A stretch of 30,683 bases of DNA, taken from Perkinsus chesapeaki. Taxonomy: Eukaryota; Perkinsozoa; Perkinsida; Perkinsidae. Under the pieces are notes generated by a model that did not search any database, had not been told where the DNA came from, and saw only the letters and a program-made list of their open reading frames with translations. Shown here one piece after another: positions 12,316 to 23,770 of this stretch. The position numbers and the translations under genes are program-made. Where the stretch lies: positions 1 through 30,683 of the forward strand of contig JAAPAO010000434.1 in NCBI GenBank assembly GCA_013115145.1, read 5' to 3'. Positions within the stretch are counted from its first letter, which is position 1; each line of letters opens with the position of its first letter.

Positions 12316-14242
12316 AGGATTAAGAGGATGAAACCTACTGGGCCTAGCCCGCTGTATAGAATCAATACCAAATGAATCCGCTATGCAGGTCGATCACCAC
12401 TGATGGTTCACCAGTCTAAGTTATGCCCTTGTTAAGGGCGCTAGGCTACTTACCTTAACTTAGAGGATTCAATATCCGGTTTCATTATCGTTCCATATCA
12501 TGTCAATATTCCACTATGCTATAGCGTCACAGCGGATAGTGGTATAATGTTATATGGAGTTTGACAGTCACACAGTGCTAATATTTCCAGTGTTGCACGA
12601 TTCTCTGCATTACAGTGTCTGCATTGCCCCTCTACATTGTCTGTGTGGAGGTTCGCGCGTAAAGTGTCCGTCGAAAGACACTCGTTTCGTACTAATAAAC
12701 CGGCTGTCCCGCAAATCCCAGCGCACTTCGCCACCCGGAGCGGGATCGGGACGGAATGACGGTCATACGTCGGATAGGTTCTACTCCCCCTCTCGCGACC
12801 CCAGCGACCGTCTAGAGTTGGAAAGGTATCGGGTGTTGGTCAGCACGCGGTAAGCCCTGATGCTCCCACCGCAATGCTGACGCGTTCAAACTCCTATAAC
12901 CTTAACATCCGCACGGCACCGTACACCCGTCCCTTATTGTAGGTGCTGCCGCTGCGGTGCACACTCCGCCCCGTACGGCGGCCATATCAGCTGACTGCCG
13001 GCAGTCACTGCCCAGTCGCTGTAAGGAGTGAACGCCCTCTCCAACACTAGAAAAATAATAATACTGTGCTGACCTGCTTCAGCGCCCTCCACAGGGCTGA
13101 ACCAGAACAGGCCCCTTCCCGCCGGCCGCGGCACTCCCCGAACATGCAGGAATCTTGTCTAGCAAACCGCGCTCATCCCCGCCGTTTCGTGTCCTGCGCT
13201 GGCTTGCTCAACTGCGTCCTAGAACTCGCTCTATGAAACATAGGCCTACACTCCACGTGGTGCTGGGCTCGAGTATGATGGAGTCCATCATGTGATGGAG
13301 TCCATCAGATGGACCCCAAAAAGTTGCCGAGGTGGGGATTTTTTTTCGGAAATCAAGTCCGCGGATTGCTTTACACACATATGTTAAAATATGCTGAAAG
13401 ATCTGATACTGTATTAGCACAGGTCGGAAGACTTGCCAGGGAAGTGCGGTTAGCCACGCGAAGTAGGTTCTTTAGATTGTGCCTACTGTAGACGAGTTAC
13501 TGTGAGACAGACACGACAACTTCGGCACCCGCACGCTTACAGGTTCAATACTCGACAATATAATGATGGCAGTCAAGAATTACTTGTGTGCCCTCAAGCT
13601 ACTTTACTAAGGCTTTTGTTCTCTACTTACTGGCTGTGGGCTTTGTTGTATAAGTCTAAGGCCAGCGTGCACCGCACAATGTGCGAGAACAGCCGTAAAA
13701 AGGGTACCATGGTGACTTTGTGGCCGCTGTTCGTGTCGTAAGGGAGATACCCAATTAGTTCTACAGACCTTGGCCTAGAGCCTTTGAGTGGGCAAGCGTC
13801 TAAGAGTCTGCATATTGGGAACCATTTGATACCGTTTTAAGACAAATATCATCATCTAGATCTTTTCACACATTCCTTCAGTGAAAATCCTATACTCCAC
13901 CATAGACGCCCACTGGAGGCTCAAAACTCCCATCCACACAAGACCGCTCACATATATATAATGTATTGCTCGGCATCAAGACTACCGTCATAACTATGGC
14001 GTCATACGTCATTAGAAGCGGAGCGAGTATATCGGCCACAAATATTAATTAACTGGGATCCTGAAGAATTATCCTACATTTAATTTGCGTGAATCGCATA
14101 CCGTCCTCCTCTGCTCCATGTGTGCTGGCCGCACTCAGCACAAGCTGTTGAAATAGGTTATAATTTATAACCACACACAACCAGCTGACAATCAGCTATC
14201 GGAATAATACATACCAATAGGTTTATCTCGTTTTCCTCAGTA
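12316..14242. other. non-coding region with a GC-richer block
   Basis: About 12640-13250 is visibly richer in G+C than the surrounding DNA, judged by eye. It contains short frames on both strands (12554-12853 +, 12934-13134 -, 13309-13491 +, 13502-13741 +). None has a recognisable domain or splice-joined extension. It also holds a T8 run near 13341. Nothing between 13750 and 14242 looks coding. Confidence 0.4.
13277..13313. repeat. tandem 17-nt-period near-palindromic repeat
   Basis: GATGGAGTCCATCA occurs at 13277-13290 and again at 13294-13307, followed by a partial third copy GATGGA at 13308-13313. Each unit is almost its own reverse complement, with one central mismatch, so the stretch can fold in several registers. 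Confidence 0.7.
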
Positions 14243-14410
14243 ATGTTCAACTACATCACCCTAGCCATCTACACTATCATCACCCTCACTACTGCCCGTG
14301 ATGTTCAAGATAACACTCCTCATCTTAGAAGCCTAGGAAACACTGTTTGCCTGGGATGCCTATCTACTTGCAAGTGCACCACTTTTCGCAGCAAGTGCTG
14401 GTGTCCTTAA
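14243..14410 (+). CDS. small secreted cysteine-rich peptide, 55 residues
   Basis: A single-exon ATG-to-TAA frame of 56 codons. Residues 1-18 form a hydrophobic signal-peptide-like segment (MFNYITLAIYTIITLTTA) that would be cleaved before RDVQ. The mature part ends in a compact cysteine cluster, CLGCLSTCKC followed by CWC, with spacing C-x2-C-x3-C-x-C-x6-C-x-C. Six cysteines in 20 residues suggest three disulfides in a secreted peptide. A pyrimidine-rich run ending in AG (TTTTCCTCAG) lies 2 nt before the ATG, as expected for a 3' splice site of a 5' UTR intron or a spliced-leader acceptor. No family recognised and function unknown. It could be chance, but signal peptide plus cysteine cluster in one short frame argues against that. 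Confidence 0.6.
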   Translation: MFNYITLAIYTIITLTTARDVQDNTPHLRSLGNTVCLGCLSTCKCTTFRSKCWCP

Positions 14411-14802
14411 TGGTCGTATGTTGCTATTGCGAACTCCTCAACTTCACTGGAAGGGAGTATATGTATTAGTTTGCCGTAATTTAGCCCCTACTTTATTTCT
14501 ATCGTCATTATCACTTAAGGAGGATAGTGTTGAGTTACTTAAACTTCCGAAACATTCGGGTTATCTCTACTGATGTGTTTGATACGATGCATTACAGGTT
14601 TATGATTTGACAACTGATGTAACTAAATAGCTGGTATGCTGAAGCTCTTTGTAAATGTTTTCAACTTCGGGTGGCTACACAGATAAGAGTGCAATTGTCA
14701 TAGTACTGAAGGTGGTTGCGGGAATCTACAGTATCGGACACCGCATTAAACAGAATTCATCTGCTGGAGACTGCCATTACAGAGCTCGTCTTCAGTGAGA
14801 CC
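14411..14802. other. gap between convergent genes, no gene seen
   Basis: It lies between the end of the secreted peptide gene (+) and the end of the coiled-coil gene (-). Only short frames without motifs are present, such as one beginning near 14419. Both 3' UTRs should lie here. Confidence 0.4.
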
Positions 14803-17800
14803 TCACTTCGTTTGATCAGGCGAAGAAGGTTCGGAAGACCTACAGGAATAGCATTCAACTTCGATGTATTGTAAAGGAGACTCACGATGCAGATTGAAAG
14901 TTGGCCGACGAGGCGGCTGGGCTCGGTTGCTGCTGCTGCTGTGGGGTCTGCGGTGGAAGCTGCACATTTGGCATCATCTGCGGTTGAGTCTGTGGCATAG
15001 CTTGTGGTATCGCATAGCCTTGTTGTGGCATAGGCGGTGCCGCGCCCCATTGTGCCATTTGGGGTTGGTTAGCTGCTGCCCACGGGCTATGGGGAGACCT
15101 ATGAAGTGTATAATGTGATCAGTATCCCGACAGTAATCAATCTACGGTGGTCCTACGTCATATGCTGTGGTGGCTGATTCATCGGATATGGTGCCGGAGA
15201 CGACGGGAACTGAACCATGACGAGACTTCCAAGATGAGCAAACACGTGGCACGTACTGATTGCTGCCTTTGCAACTCAGCAAATGCTTGATCACGCTCCT
15301 GTTTCAGCTTATCAGCCATATCCTGTTGTTTTTTCCGCTCAGCTTCTGCTTGCCTAAATCATCAACGATTGTGATTCTTTCAGCCTGGCAGGCATCCATC
15401 GTACTTCTGGGCCTTCAACTCTTCAGCCTTCATCTCATCTATCTGTTGTTGAAGTCGCTGCTGAGCATTCATCTGTTCTTCGTAGGCCCTGACCAATCAT
15501 TATATGACCAAAGGAAAGTGAGGCAACCAACCTTTCAGCTCTTTCCTTCTGCTGCAGCGTTGCATCCAGCTGCTTCTGCAGTTCTGCCTGTTGTTCCTTT
15601 TGGGCCTCCAGGTTCCTACCTCACTCATTAGGATATCGAACAGTAGCCAAGGAGTACTCACCTCGCCGTGTTGGCTTTATCAACATCTGCCTGCTGCTTC
15701 TGCTGTCTTACTCTGTCATTTTCAGCCTTCTGAGAGTCAGCTCTAGACTTCTGGGAAGCTGCGTCCCTAAGAGTAACTCGTCCACAGCTGAATGGTATAT
15801 GATGTTACCTCTCAGCCTGTGCCTTGGCGTCTGTTAATTCCTTTATCCTTTGGTTCAGCTTTCTCTCACTCTGAAAACACGGTCAACAATCTGAGTATCT
15901 AAGTGAATGACTAACCTCCTTTGACTTCTCCCGCAGTGTTCTCATTTGTTCAGCAAGATCTGTCTTGGCATGGTTGAGGTCATCCACTTGCTTACGAAGC
16001 CCATCCAGCTGGAGGAGAATATATTCGCACAGGAAAACATATTTCTATACGGAAGGCATGGCTTACTTCCCTATCAAGTGACTTTGCCCGTTGTTCTGCT
16101 TCATTAGCTCGAGCCTGTGCCTCGGCTGCAGCTCTACTCTGCTTCTCGGCCTCGGCAGCAGCTTGCTGTCGAGCCTGCTTCTCGGCTTCATAGGCCTATC
16201 ATCAGCTATAAAAACACATAACTGGGATCATTTGTTGTTACCTTTTGTGTCTGCTTATGCTGCTCGACTTCGGCTTGAGTCTGTTTTGTTGCCTCATTTG
16301 CCTTGCCCTCAGCTTCATTAACCTTAGCCACAGCCTTCTCTCTATCAGCCTTCTCCTTTTCATACGCCTACCACATTTATGATACATTGACAACATCAAC
16401 ACCAGCACCCCCCATAGATGGTATCCTACCTTGTACGTCTGAGCATGCTCCTTCTTCTCAGCATCAGTCTGTGCCTTTGCGTCCTTCAACTCACTTTTTG
16501 GTTCCTAATTACCGTACTTCCCCCAAATCGTACCAGCTCTTAGCCTCACCTCAATCCGCTGGTTCAGGTCATCAATCTGGCCTGATAGTTTATCGGCCTC
16601 TCGTTTAGCAGCAGCACTGTTCTTCTTTTCATCCGAAAGCTGTCGTGTAAGGTCCTCTTTTGCAGTACGTCCATCTGGGCACAGGACACCATATCAACAC
16701 ACATACCCTACCGTGGCACCCACCTTCGGCCTTCTTCTGCAGTTGCTCCTTCTCAGTCTGTACAGCCTTAAGCTGCGCCTGAGCTTGAGTAAGCTCCTTA
16801 TCCTTCTGCTGTACTTGAGTATTAAGGGCCTTCAAATCCTTCTCAGCTTGTGCCCGTGCAGTCTTCTCATTATCAAATTGCTAACACAATTATGCCCCTA
16901 GATGACGATCGAATGCTCCTTCCCCACCTGCTTGGTCTGCGTCAAATCGTTCTTAACCTTCTCAAGTTCTTGCTGGACACTTTGGAGTTTCTGTCGCTCG
17001 CCAGAGAGAACTTGCTGGAGGCTGAAAAAGCATCAATAGGTGCCGCCGCCAGGAGGCGCCCCTTAAACTCACCCCTCAAGACGGCCCTTAGACTCAGTTG
17101 CCGACTGTTCTGCCGTCTTTGCCCTATCACTGGCCTTAGCTGCCGCTGCCTCCTATAACCATACAACCAATCAATAAGAACGCTCAGGGAGCAGTCTTAC
17201 TGCATCAGCCTTCTCCTTCACAGCAGCATCAGCCGTCTCCTTTGCCTGCTTCAGGTCAGCCTCCATCTGCTGAAGTTTCTCCTTCACTTCCGGCAATTCT
17301 TGAGCATCCTTGGTTAGCTGCGCAATCTGGTCCGATGCCTCCTTGTACTGAAAAAGCATTCTCTCTCCAAGGCCCTTCTCAACTCTAACCTTAGCATCCA
17401 GATCATCATGAGCTTTTTTCGCTTCTTCAAGGTCACTCTGTAGCTTATCTCGCTCAGCCGTCACGCCATCAAGGGACTGATAATGCACTTCACCAAACCT
17501 TAGAGTCCCCAGCTTACATCAGACGCTTGTTGCATTTGGGCAGCTCGATCCTGTGCTTCCTGGAGCTTCTGTTTATAGTCCTCCAAAGCAGCCTCAGCCT
17601 TCTGTCGCTATAAGGGAGGGCTTGTCCTTGCCATTTGGCTTAGTTTACCTTACCATATGCATATCTATCTTCTGTGCATCCTCTGCCTCATCAGCAGCCT
17701 TCTCGGCGGCTTCTATCCTCGAAACCGCCTCGTCTCTATCTCCAACAGCCTTGTCAATAGCACTCTGTGAACAGCAAGTTATCCCACAAAAGTTGCACTA

Positions 17801-19384
17801 AAAACGCCTACTTGCAGTTCGTCGATTTTCTTTTGAGCTTCCTCGGCGCTGAGGTCCTGGTCAGCCCGGAGCTTCTTCTCATCATCTAGCTTCTTCGCCA
17901 ACTAGAACGACACAAGAAACGATAGAGGCAGAAAAATGCGAAAAACGGTGGATGCCACAACCGACGAGCAAGACTTCTCAACATCTTTCCCGCTCACCTC
18001 ATCTCGAGCCTGTTTTTCACTTTCCAATGTCTTTTCGGTATCTCGCCGTTGCCGACGCTCATCATCAGCCTGCTTCTCCGCCGTCTCTCTCAACTGCTTA
18101 TCCTTCTCGGAGGCAGCTGCCGCAGCTCGCTGTGCCGCTGTGGCCTCCTAAAATGAGTAGCTGTAATCATTCTAATCACACTGTGAAGTCTTACTTCTAC
18201 TAGCTTCATCGCAGCTGCCTTATCAGCCTGCTCCGACTTCACCTTCAGTAAAGCTCTATCTCGTTCCTTCTTGGCTGTATCCAACAAAGCTAGCGCCTTC
18301 AAAGCAGCACGTTATCCTCAGCTTCACCAAACACCTTCCGCTTACCTCAACTTTAGCCCGCTTTTCCACCTCCAGTAGATGCGTTATTCGCTCTTTGGTA
18401 TCAGCCTACACACAACATAAATGACCGAGCTTCTCGATGGCCTTACTTCGAGTTTCTGCATTTTCTTGGCGTGGTCCCTCTCATTGGTAGCCTTATCAAG
18501 TGCATCAATGGCCTGTTGCCTTGCTGCCTTATAGGAGCTCACTTCATCTTCGTATCTAACTCACATCCCTCATGCCAATCCAAAATCGATGGGCTGCTGC
18601 TGTCCACTCACCCCTGTACGAGCTGATAAAACCTATCAAACTCGGGGGTGATGGCATCAACCTGGTCCTCTAGCTGTTTACAAAAATCTTCAACTTGTTT
18701 CAGTAGGTTACTCAACGACGCTGATACCTTCTCGAACCTGTCCGATGAAATTAATGAAGGCTAACTTTATGAACAACCACACGCTAAGGTCACAAGAACG
18801 ATTTCCTACCGACAATACGACGAAGACGACGAAGAGACCAAAACCCCGAGGAAGGAAGTTCCCCAGCATCTTTTAAAGGTGGCCAGGCGAAAGAGGATAC
18901 TTCAAAGAGGTGGGACCGTTTTGAAAAACCATACTCCGTCTTTGACCTTTCTTTGAGGAATTGTTACCTGCTAAGTGGTACTGTATCTGATGCCAGTTGA
19001 GCCGCATTAACACCAATCTGTTCCGCACATGTCGTTAAAGCATTATGCAGCTGCTGCCATTGATCTTGGAGGTACAATAGCTTCCAAGCACCGCCTGATA
19101 ACCATGGAGATTCACGACCAACAGCTCAGACCTTGAAGGCTGTTACCAGGAGGTGCCTCTGGATCGCCGCTTAAAGGGTCATCGTCATCGCTCGCATCGT
19201 GTGCATCAACATCATCATCAAAAAAAGAAGCATTGAGATCCGGCTGCTGCTGCTGCTGTGAAAAGTGCTGCTGAGCGGCGAATGGATCTGTAGGCATCGC
19301 GGAGCTGCCGTTTATCGACATGGCTGCCGGGCTCCTCGCTGATGGCTCGGGCCAGCCGTCATTACCAGCAGTTGCTAGCATCAA
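14803..19384 (-). CDS. long coiled-coil protein with Gln/acidic N-terminus and Pro/Gln-rich C-terminus, 27 exons
   Basis: Predicted 1030 residues, family not recognised; probably structural or scaffolding. Exons 5' to 3': 19147-19384, 18968-19094, 18612-18737, 18447-18555, 18346-18405, 18195-18296, 17998-18147, 17812-17901, 17654-17764, 17518-17607, 17201-17476, 17073-17152, 16928-17021, 16724-16880, 16550-16674, 16430-16504, 16242-16367, 16067-16195, 15916-16008, 15809-15870, 15662-15766, 15532-15615, 15405-15488, 15257-15353, 15157-15209, 14886-15098, 14803-14839. Every junction is GT-AG and in frame; introns are 41-62 nt except 96 and 230 nt. Residues ~1-80 carry a Q5 run and acidic DDD/DDDD patches. 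Residues ~120-930 are almost unbroken Ala/Glu/Lys/Gln/Asp heptad-type coiled coil. Residues ~931-1030 are Met/Pro/Gln-rich with PQQ repeats and a Q5 run. No transmembrane segment or enzyme motif was seen. The start is the first ATG of ATGATG, 144 nt after the stop of the upstream oxidase gene. Confidence 0.85.
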
Positions 19385-19528
19385 TAAAGGAAATTAAAAC
19401 ACTGTTGGTAGCATATCAGATGAGCAGATACACAAGAAGGACTAGTTTAGAAAAACTCTGTATGGCCGGTGAACCACGAATGTGCGTCTTAAAAAATCCT
19501 TAGATTAACAAAATTGGCATGAATGGGT

Positions 19529-22286
19529 CTACAGGACAAGGGTACACAGGAGCTCTTCTTCCTTTACATTTAGAATCTTAGCAGCTGCTGTTATGCCCTA
19601 AAATAGATCGGATAACTGCGGATATCTTTTCTAAGCTTGAAGTAAGTCGGGTGCTACTACGGCTAAGGGCGACGCTATGAGCGATGAGAGGGAGGTAACT
19701 CGGGTTACGTAAGGTGAAAAACATAATTACTTATTTGAGAGCTATTAGCAGATTCGGCAGTGAACATGGTAATGCATACACGGCTAGATGACAGTAGATA
19801 TAGCCCACATAAACCGCCAAGGGAAGTCTCACGTTGACTTACCGATAATAATGCATTCTCCAGGAGTGGTATCTTCCTATTCCCAGCATAGCTATAGCTA
19901 CCAGCAAGATACACTCCGCCGTAGCCGTTAAGTTTGGCCAGTGCACCAATCGTCTCGAAGTACTCTTCAGTGAGAACAGGACGGGTGAAATAGGAGGGGC
20001 TACGTAAAAGATCACGAGGCTCATTCGAAACCAGATTCAGTGGAGACCAGGTTTGAATTACCTGACAAAGCTGAATGCGCTCTGACAACGCTAACAAAAA
20101 AATCATGGTAAGAGAAATTCCCTTTTTATCGCCGCCCGTGCTCAATCGATTTTGAGATCTCATTACCAAAATCGATCTATTCAAATTTGTTTCTCCAAGG
20201 TATTAACCTTTTAATAGATTTGTCGAGGCCCGAGGAGCATCACTAAGAATCCTCCTCTACCACCAAACTATTACCGTATCATTGCCTCTCTTAGCCATCT
20301 CATTTGCCAATTCAGAATCACACGAAGGTAAATACACCGACACATCTGACCATACATTTTTCAACCACCTATTGTTGATTAACCTACATGCATTCCTAGA
20401 CCACTGTTTGCTTTCATCATTTGATGGAGCAATGAATATGTTGAGACCAGATCGCCACCTGCTCTCATTGCCTTTGGGAAGCAGCTTTGAATCGCGGTGC
20501 ATCCAAACAACGCTTTTTTCGTGTTTCAGTCCCATCAGCAACGACGCTCTGGCATCATCGACCCCGCCAAGGAGCCTGCCCGCAGTTGGCGCTTCCGTGG
20601 CGACGACAACACAGTTATATCTCCTCAAGAGAGCGTTCAAGTCGCTCACTTCGGTATTCAACTTGACCACGATTCTCGGATGCGCCACCAGTTTTTCCGC
20701 GAGGGTTCGAACCCCATTGCCTGCGAATCTTCTTATGCAATTGTCGTCACCCAAATCGCTCCACTTTCTCCAAAAATTCCGCCCATCTCCCCAATGGGCT
20801 CGAAGGAATTCAACGGCTACGTCCGCTGGACAAAGCGCGAGGTTGTCGACAGAAACGCTGCAGAAAATGGCCAACCAAGGCAGGAAAATATCATAAATAA
20901 ACGTATGGGGGTAGGCACGAGCCTCCATCCAATCGGCTATAGTGATGTGGCGTAAGTCAGTTGAAGTAGGCGACGGCATTGTCAAAGTGAAATAGAGGAT
21001 ATTTAAGATGACAGATATGGTGAAAAATAGACTTCTGAGTGCAGCTACTATAGGCACTTTGACCTTAATAGAAAATGAACCTAAACATAAGGCCTTATCG
21101 AAGAGCTGACGAGCAGCATTACCTATACTAACCACCCAGTTCCGGAATTCAAAGAACGGTCTTCGAGTCGAGTCTCCAAGATTAGTGCAAGAAATCGACC
21201 AATCAGATTCAACGAATCTTATGGCTAGTTTGCGACACAGCTTGGTTAGTGTGGGGTAGTAGGCTCCCGATGTCGCTCTATATGGCACATCCACTGTCAA
21301 TGAGGGAGAGTAACTGAAACGGAAAGGTAGCATTCCCCGGGGGAAATCATTCAGCATCGTGATCCGAGTAGCAGACTTGCAATAAAGATTTCAAGTAAAT
21401 ATAGATGCCCCCCCCCGCACAGGCATGTCCAATATAACAAAACTCCGCATCCATATCCGACTTCGCAGCTTGCTTTGTGTCACCCATGTGAAAGATAATA
21501 AAATGAGATATGTTCCTTCGAACGTAGTGGTTGCGGCATGCCCTACTTTCCCGGTTTGAAAAGGTACTGAATTATCAACCCGAAGCTGTTGCCAAAATTC
21601 TGTGACAACTCTATGACTCAGCTAATAGACCTGCTCCACGCAAAGCAGCACATTTAACGAGTTCGGTAGCAGATCTAAGAATCTCACGAATGACATACCG
21701 GGAACTTGGTGGCGGTAGCGACGTATCGCAGTAGTGTTGAGAATACTGGTCTCCGATCATCCTAGAAGATCTGGTAAGTCTATTACCTTAATGACTGACT
21801 GCAGAGTCCCAGTCTATCCGAACGTTCAAATATAGTAACCTCTGATACATCACTCTCCGTGCTAGCGTTGCATAGGGCCCATGCAGTTGTGAGACCTGTG
21901 CACGGTAAAACGGAACATGAATGGTGGAAAAGTAACCACTATGGAGCATCGGTCAAGGGCATTAAAAGTTCTTTCTGATACCCCTTAATAGCCGAGCTTT
22001 CACAACATCCATTATCTTGCATTTCATCAAATAAGTCAACGTTTCACTGCTTCACAATAGGCAGCAAATTTACAGCGGCGTCACTGATATTTCCATTTAC
22101 AGTAATTTTCCCTTTTCAGATTTTTCGCAATGAAAGACGACAAGTGAATAAAGGCGAGTACACTGCCCCTTTCCCCGTACTACCCGCCAATCCTGATCCT
22201 ATAACTGCAATCCTCTTTCCAGTATCACAAGTCTCTGAGTCTGACGAGGCAGCTGTTAAGCAGTTGTTCTCGTCGGCGAAGGGCAT
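19529..22286 (-). CDS. FAD-dependent amine-oxidase-like flavoprotein
   Basis: Resembles the flavin amine oxidase superfamily, closest in layout to predicted NAD/FAD-binding proteins of the COG2907 type; substrate unknown. Exons found: 22184-22286, 21787-21895, 20275-21375, 19843-20061, 19529-19597, about 535 residues. Exon 1 gives IAVIGSGLAG, the GxGxxG dinucleotide-binding loop, which continues in exon 2 (LTTAWAL) to VTIFERSDRLG, the acidic end of the Rossmann unit. The large exon carries the YYPTL region, a hydrophobic stretch near its residues 100-128 and the substrate-domain helices. The fourth exon has GVYLAGSYSYAG, the C-terminal FAD contact, and the fifth adds GITAAAKIL. The 288-, 213- and 245-nt introns join in frame. 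The link between exon 2 (ends in phase 2) and the big exon (starts in phase 0) is unresolved. At least one small exon or a sequence error must lie in 21376-21786, which also holds a C9 run. Confidence 0.8.
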
Positions 22287-22380
22287 AATGGCAAGCTGGT
22301 CGGGAATCGAATGGATGCCACTATGAATTCAACAGCACAGTGTGGTCGAACACAATGAACTGTGAAATCATAGGTGTCTT

Positions 22381-22982
22381 CTAAATTGTTTCTGTACGAG
22401 AATACGGTTCCGGCCGCCTTATAGTGCAGCACGGGCAGATACACTGTAGCTTACAGCAATGACAGCCATAGTTATCACGGTACCATGGGCCTATGAAGTA
22501 CGACGATACTCTACCCGTTATTGGCTTCATTAGTATTACTGCACATGCAAGAATAGCACTTGGATGATCCTCTGTTATGATGGCGGGCCGTACTGTGATC
22601 CGGTGGCCCAGACTGGACTAAAACCGCCTCCTGGACTGGCGACGCTGCCATTGTATTTTCACTCGCTATTGGTCGACCTTCAGTTCTATGAAAACCGCGT
22701 TATAAAGCAAACCCTCCTAGAACACCCACCTACACAACTGTCCCAGTCTGAATGGGTACTGCTGTATACCGATGAGATGGACGCTGTATGATGATAGATC
22801 CGCCAGGGGATACACCAATGGGCACTCGAACCTGATAAATGGCTTTACCACTCTAAATTGGGGCGGTGAGATGGTACCTGTAGATCTATACCAGTAACAG
22901 GATCTCTAACTTGTATTGTCGTCCCTGTCGAGGCGTTCTCTGGTACTCTAACCTGACCAACTCTACTCAAATGTCTAACCAT
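22381..22982 (-). CDS. small VPxGxxPG-repeat protein with cysteine-cluster tail (copy 1), 4 exons
   Basis: Predicted 152 residues; exons 22899-22982, 22734-22852, 22540-22685, 22381-22490, with GT-AG introns of 46, 48 and 49 nt and perfect frame. The N-terminal half has two repeats of a beta-type motif: QVRVPENASTGTTIQVRDP and QVRVPIGVSPGGSIIIQ. A polar linker follows. The tail holds KCYSCMC and then GCHCCKLQCICPCC. No signal peptide is evident. The dense cysteine tail could be palmitoylated, metal-binding or membrane-associated; this is inference. It is paralogous to the gene at 23361-23770 by motif order, size class and position. I recall similar VPxGxxPG repeats in alveolate and oomycete hypothetical proteins but have no function for them. 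The stop lies 94 nt before the oxidase start. Confidence 0.75.
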
Positions 22983-23360
22983 CATTACATCCTAATGATT
23001 TTTCTGACACCTCTAGCCATCAACAAGACAGAACCCGACCGTGTCTACTACCACCATCGTCCGTGAATCCATCGCCTTGTATTTAGCCGATCACCGACTC
23101 TGGAAAGTAACTCAAAATTCTGACATGACGATACACGGTATTCCTGCCATAGAGGCATTACTAATGCAACACAACAGAAGTGGCTTAATGCATTGGCACG
23201 AAAATATTAACACTGGAAGGCCGGTCCTGCGTATGAGGAAAGGCCTTTAATAGGTGATCATTAAATAACATTAACGTAACGGCTGCTGAGGGCAACACCA
23301 ACAACTGTTAGGAAATACAACGAGTTAGGAATTATAGTCAGTTGCGTGACCTAGCGAACT
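22983..23360. other. spacer between the two VPxG/Cys paralogues
   Basis: 378 nt with no third repeat copy on either strand. A + strand open frame at 23041-23250 starts with GTG, has no motif, and is probably fortuitous. Confidence 0.45.
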
Positions 23361-23770
23361 TTAGTCCATCATGGCGCAGAGGGTGCAGCAAGCGCACATA
23401 CCTGAAGAAGCATTACTAGGGGGAATGGAAGGGTATCTTACCTAGGAGGCATGCACAGCATCCATCGTCACCACCTTTATTATTATCATAAGGCTGATGG
23501 CTTTCATGAATTATCACAGTTTGAGGTGGAGCTTGATTGTACCTGAATCAACCTAAGATACTACCATATAGGATTGAAGTACATTGGTTGAGCCTGTGCT
23601 ACAGCAGGCGGCGAAGGCATCTGTACTTGAAAGGTTTGACCAGGATACACCCCAGCTGGGACTTGAACTTGAAATGGTTGACCAGTGGATGGGTTAACAA
23701 CCTGGATAGTGCTACCAGGATTGGCACCATCTGGGACCTGGACCATTACTAAGTTACCGGAAGATGACAT
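23361..23770 (-). CDS. small VPxGxxPG-repeat protein with cysteine-cluster tail (copy 2), 3 exons
   Basis: Predicted 109 residues; exons 23583-23770, 23442-23542, 23361-23401, both introns exactly 40 nt and GT-AG. Residues ~9-52 contain two repeats, VQVPDGANPGSTIQVVNP and FQVQVPAGVYPGQTFQVQMP. Then come a Pro/Gln/Ala linker and a polar HESHQPYDNN stretch. The C-terminus is GCCACLLGMCACCTLC followed by AMMD, with seven cysteines in 15 residues. Reading straight through the first donor would give a 69-residue protein without the cysteine tail, so intron retention would change the product. This is the first gene of a - strand run and faces the divergent acyltransferase gene. Confidence 0.78.

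Noticed and set aside
13309-13741. Two adjacent + frames in the GC-richer area
   Set aside because: Different frames, stop codons between, no plausible intron joining them and no motif.
20282-20896. 204-codon + strand open frame
   Set aside because: It lies fully antisense to the large exon of the amine-oxidase gene, has no family motif, and the - strand frame has a clear one.
20497-20955. 152-codon + strand open frame
   Set aside because: Also antisense to the oxidase exon; a shadow frame with mixed composition.
22564-22791. 75-codon + strand frame
   Set aside because: Antisense to exons 2 and 3 of the VPxG/cysteine gene, which has strong support.
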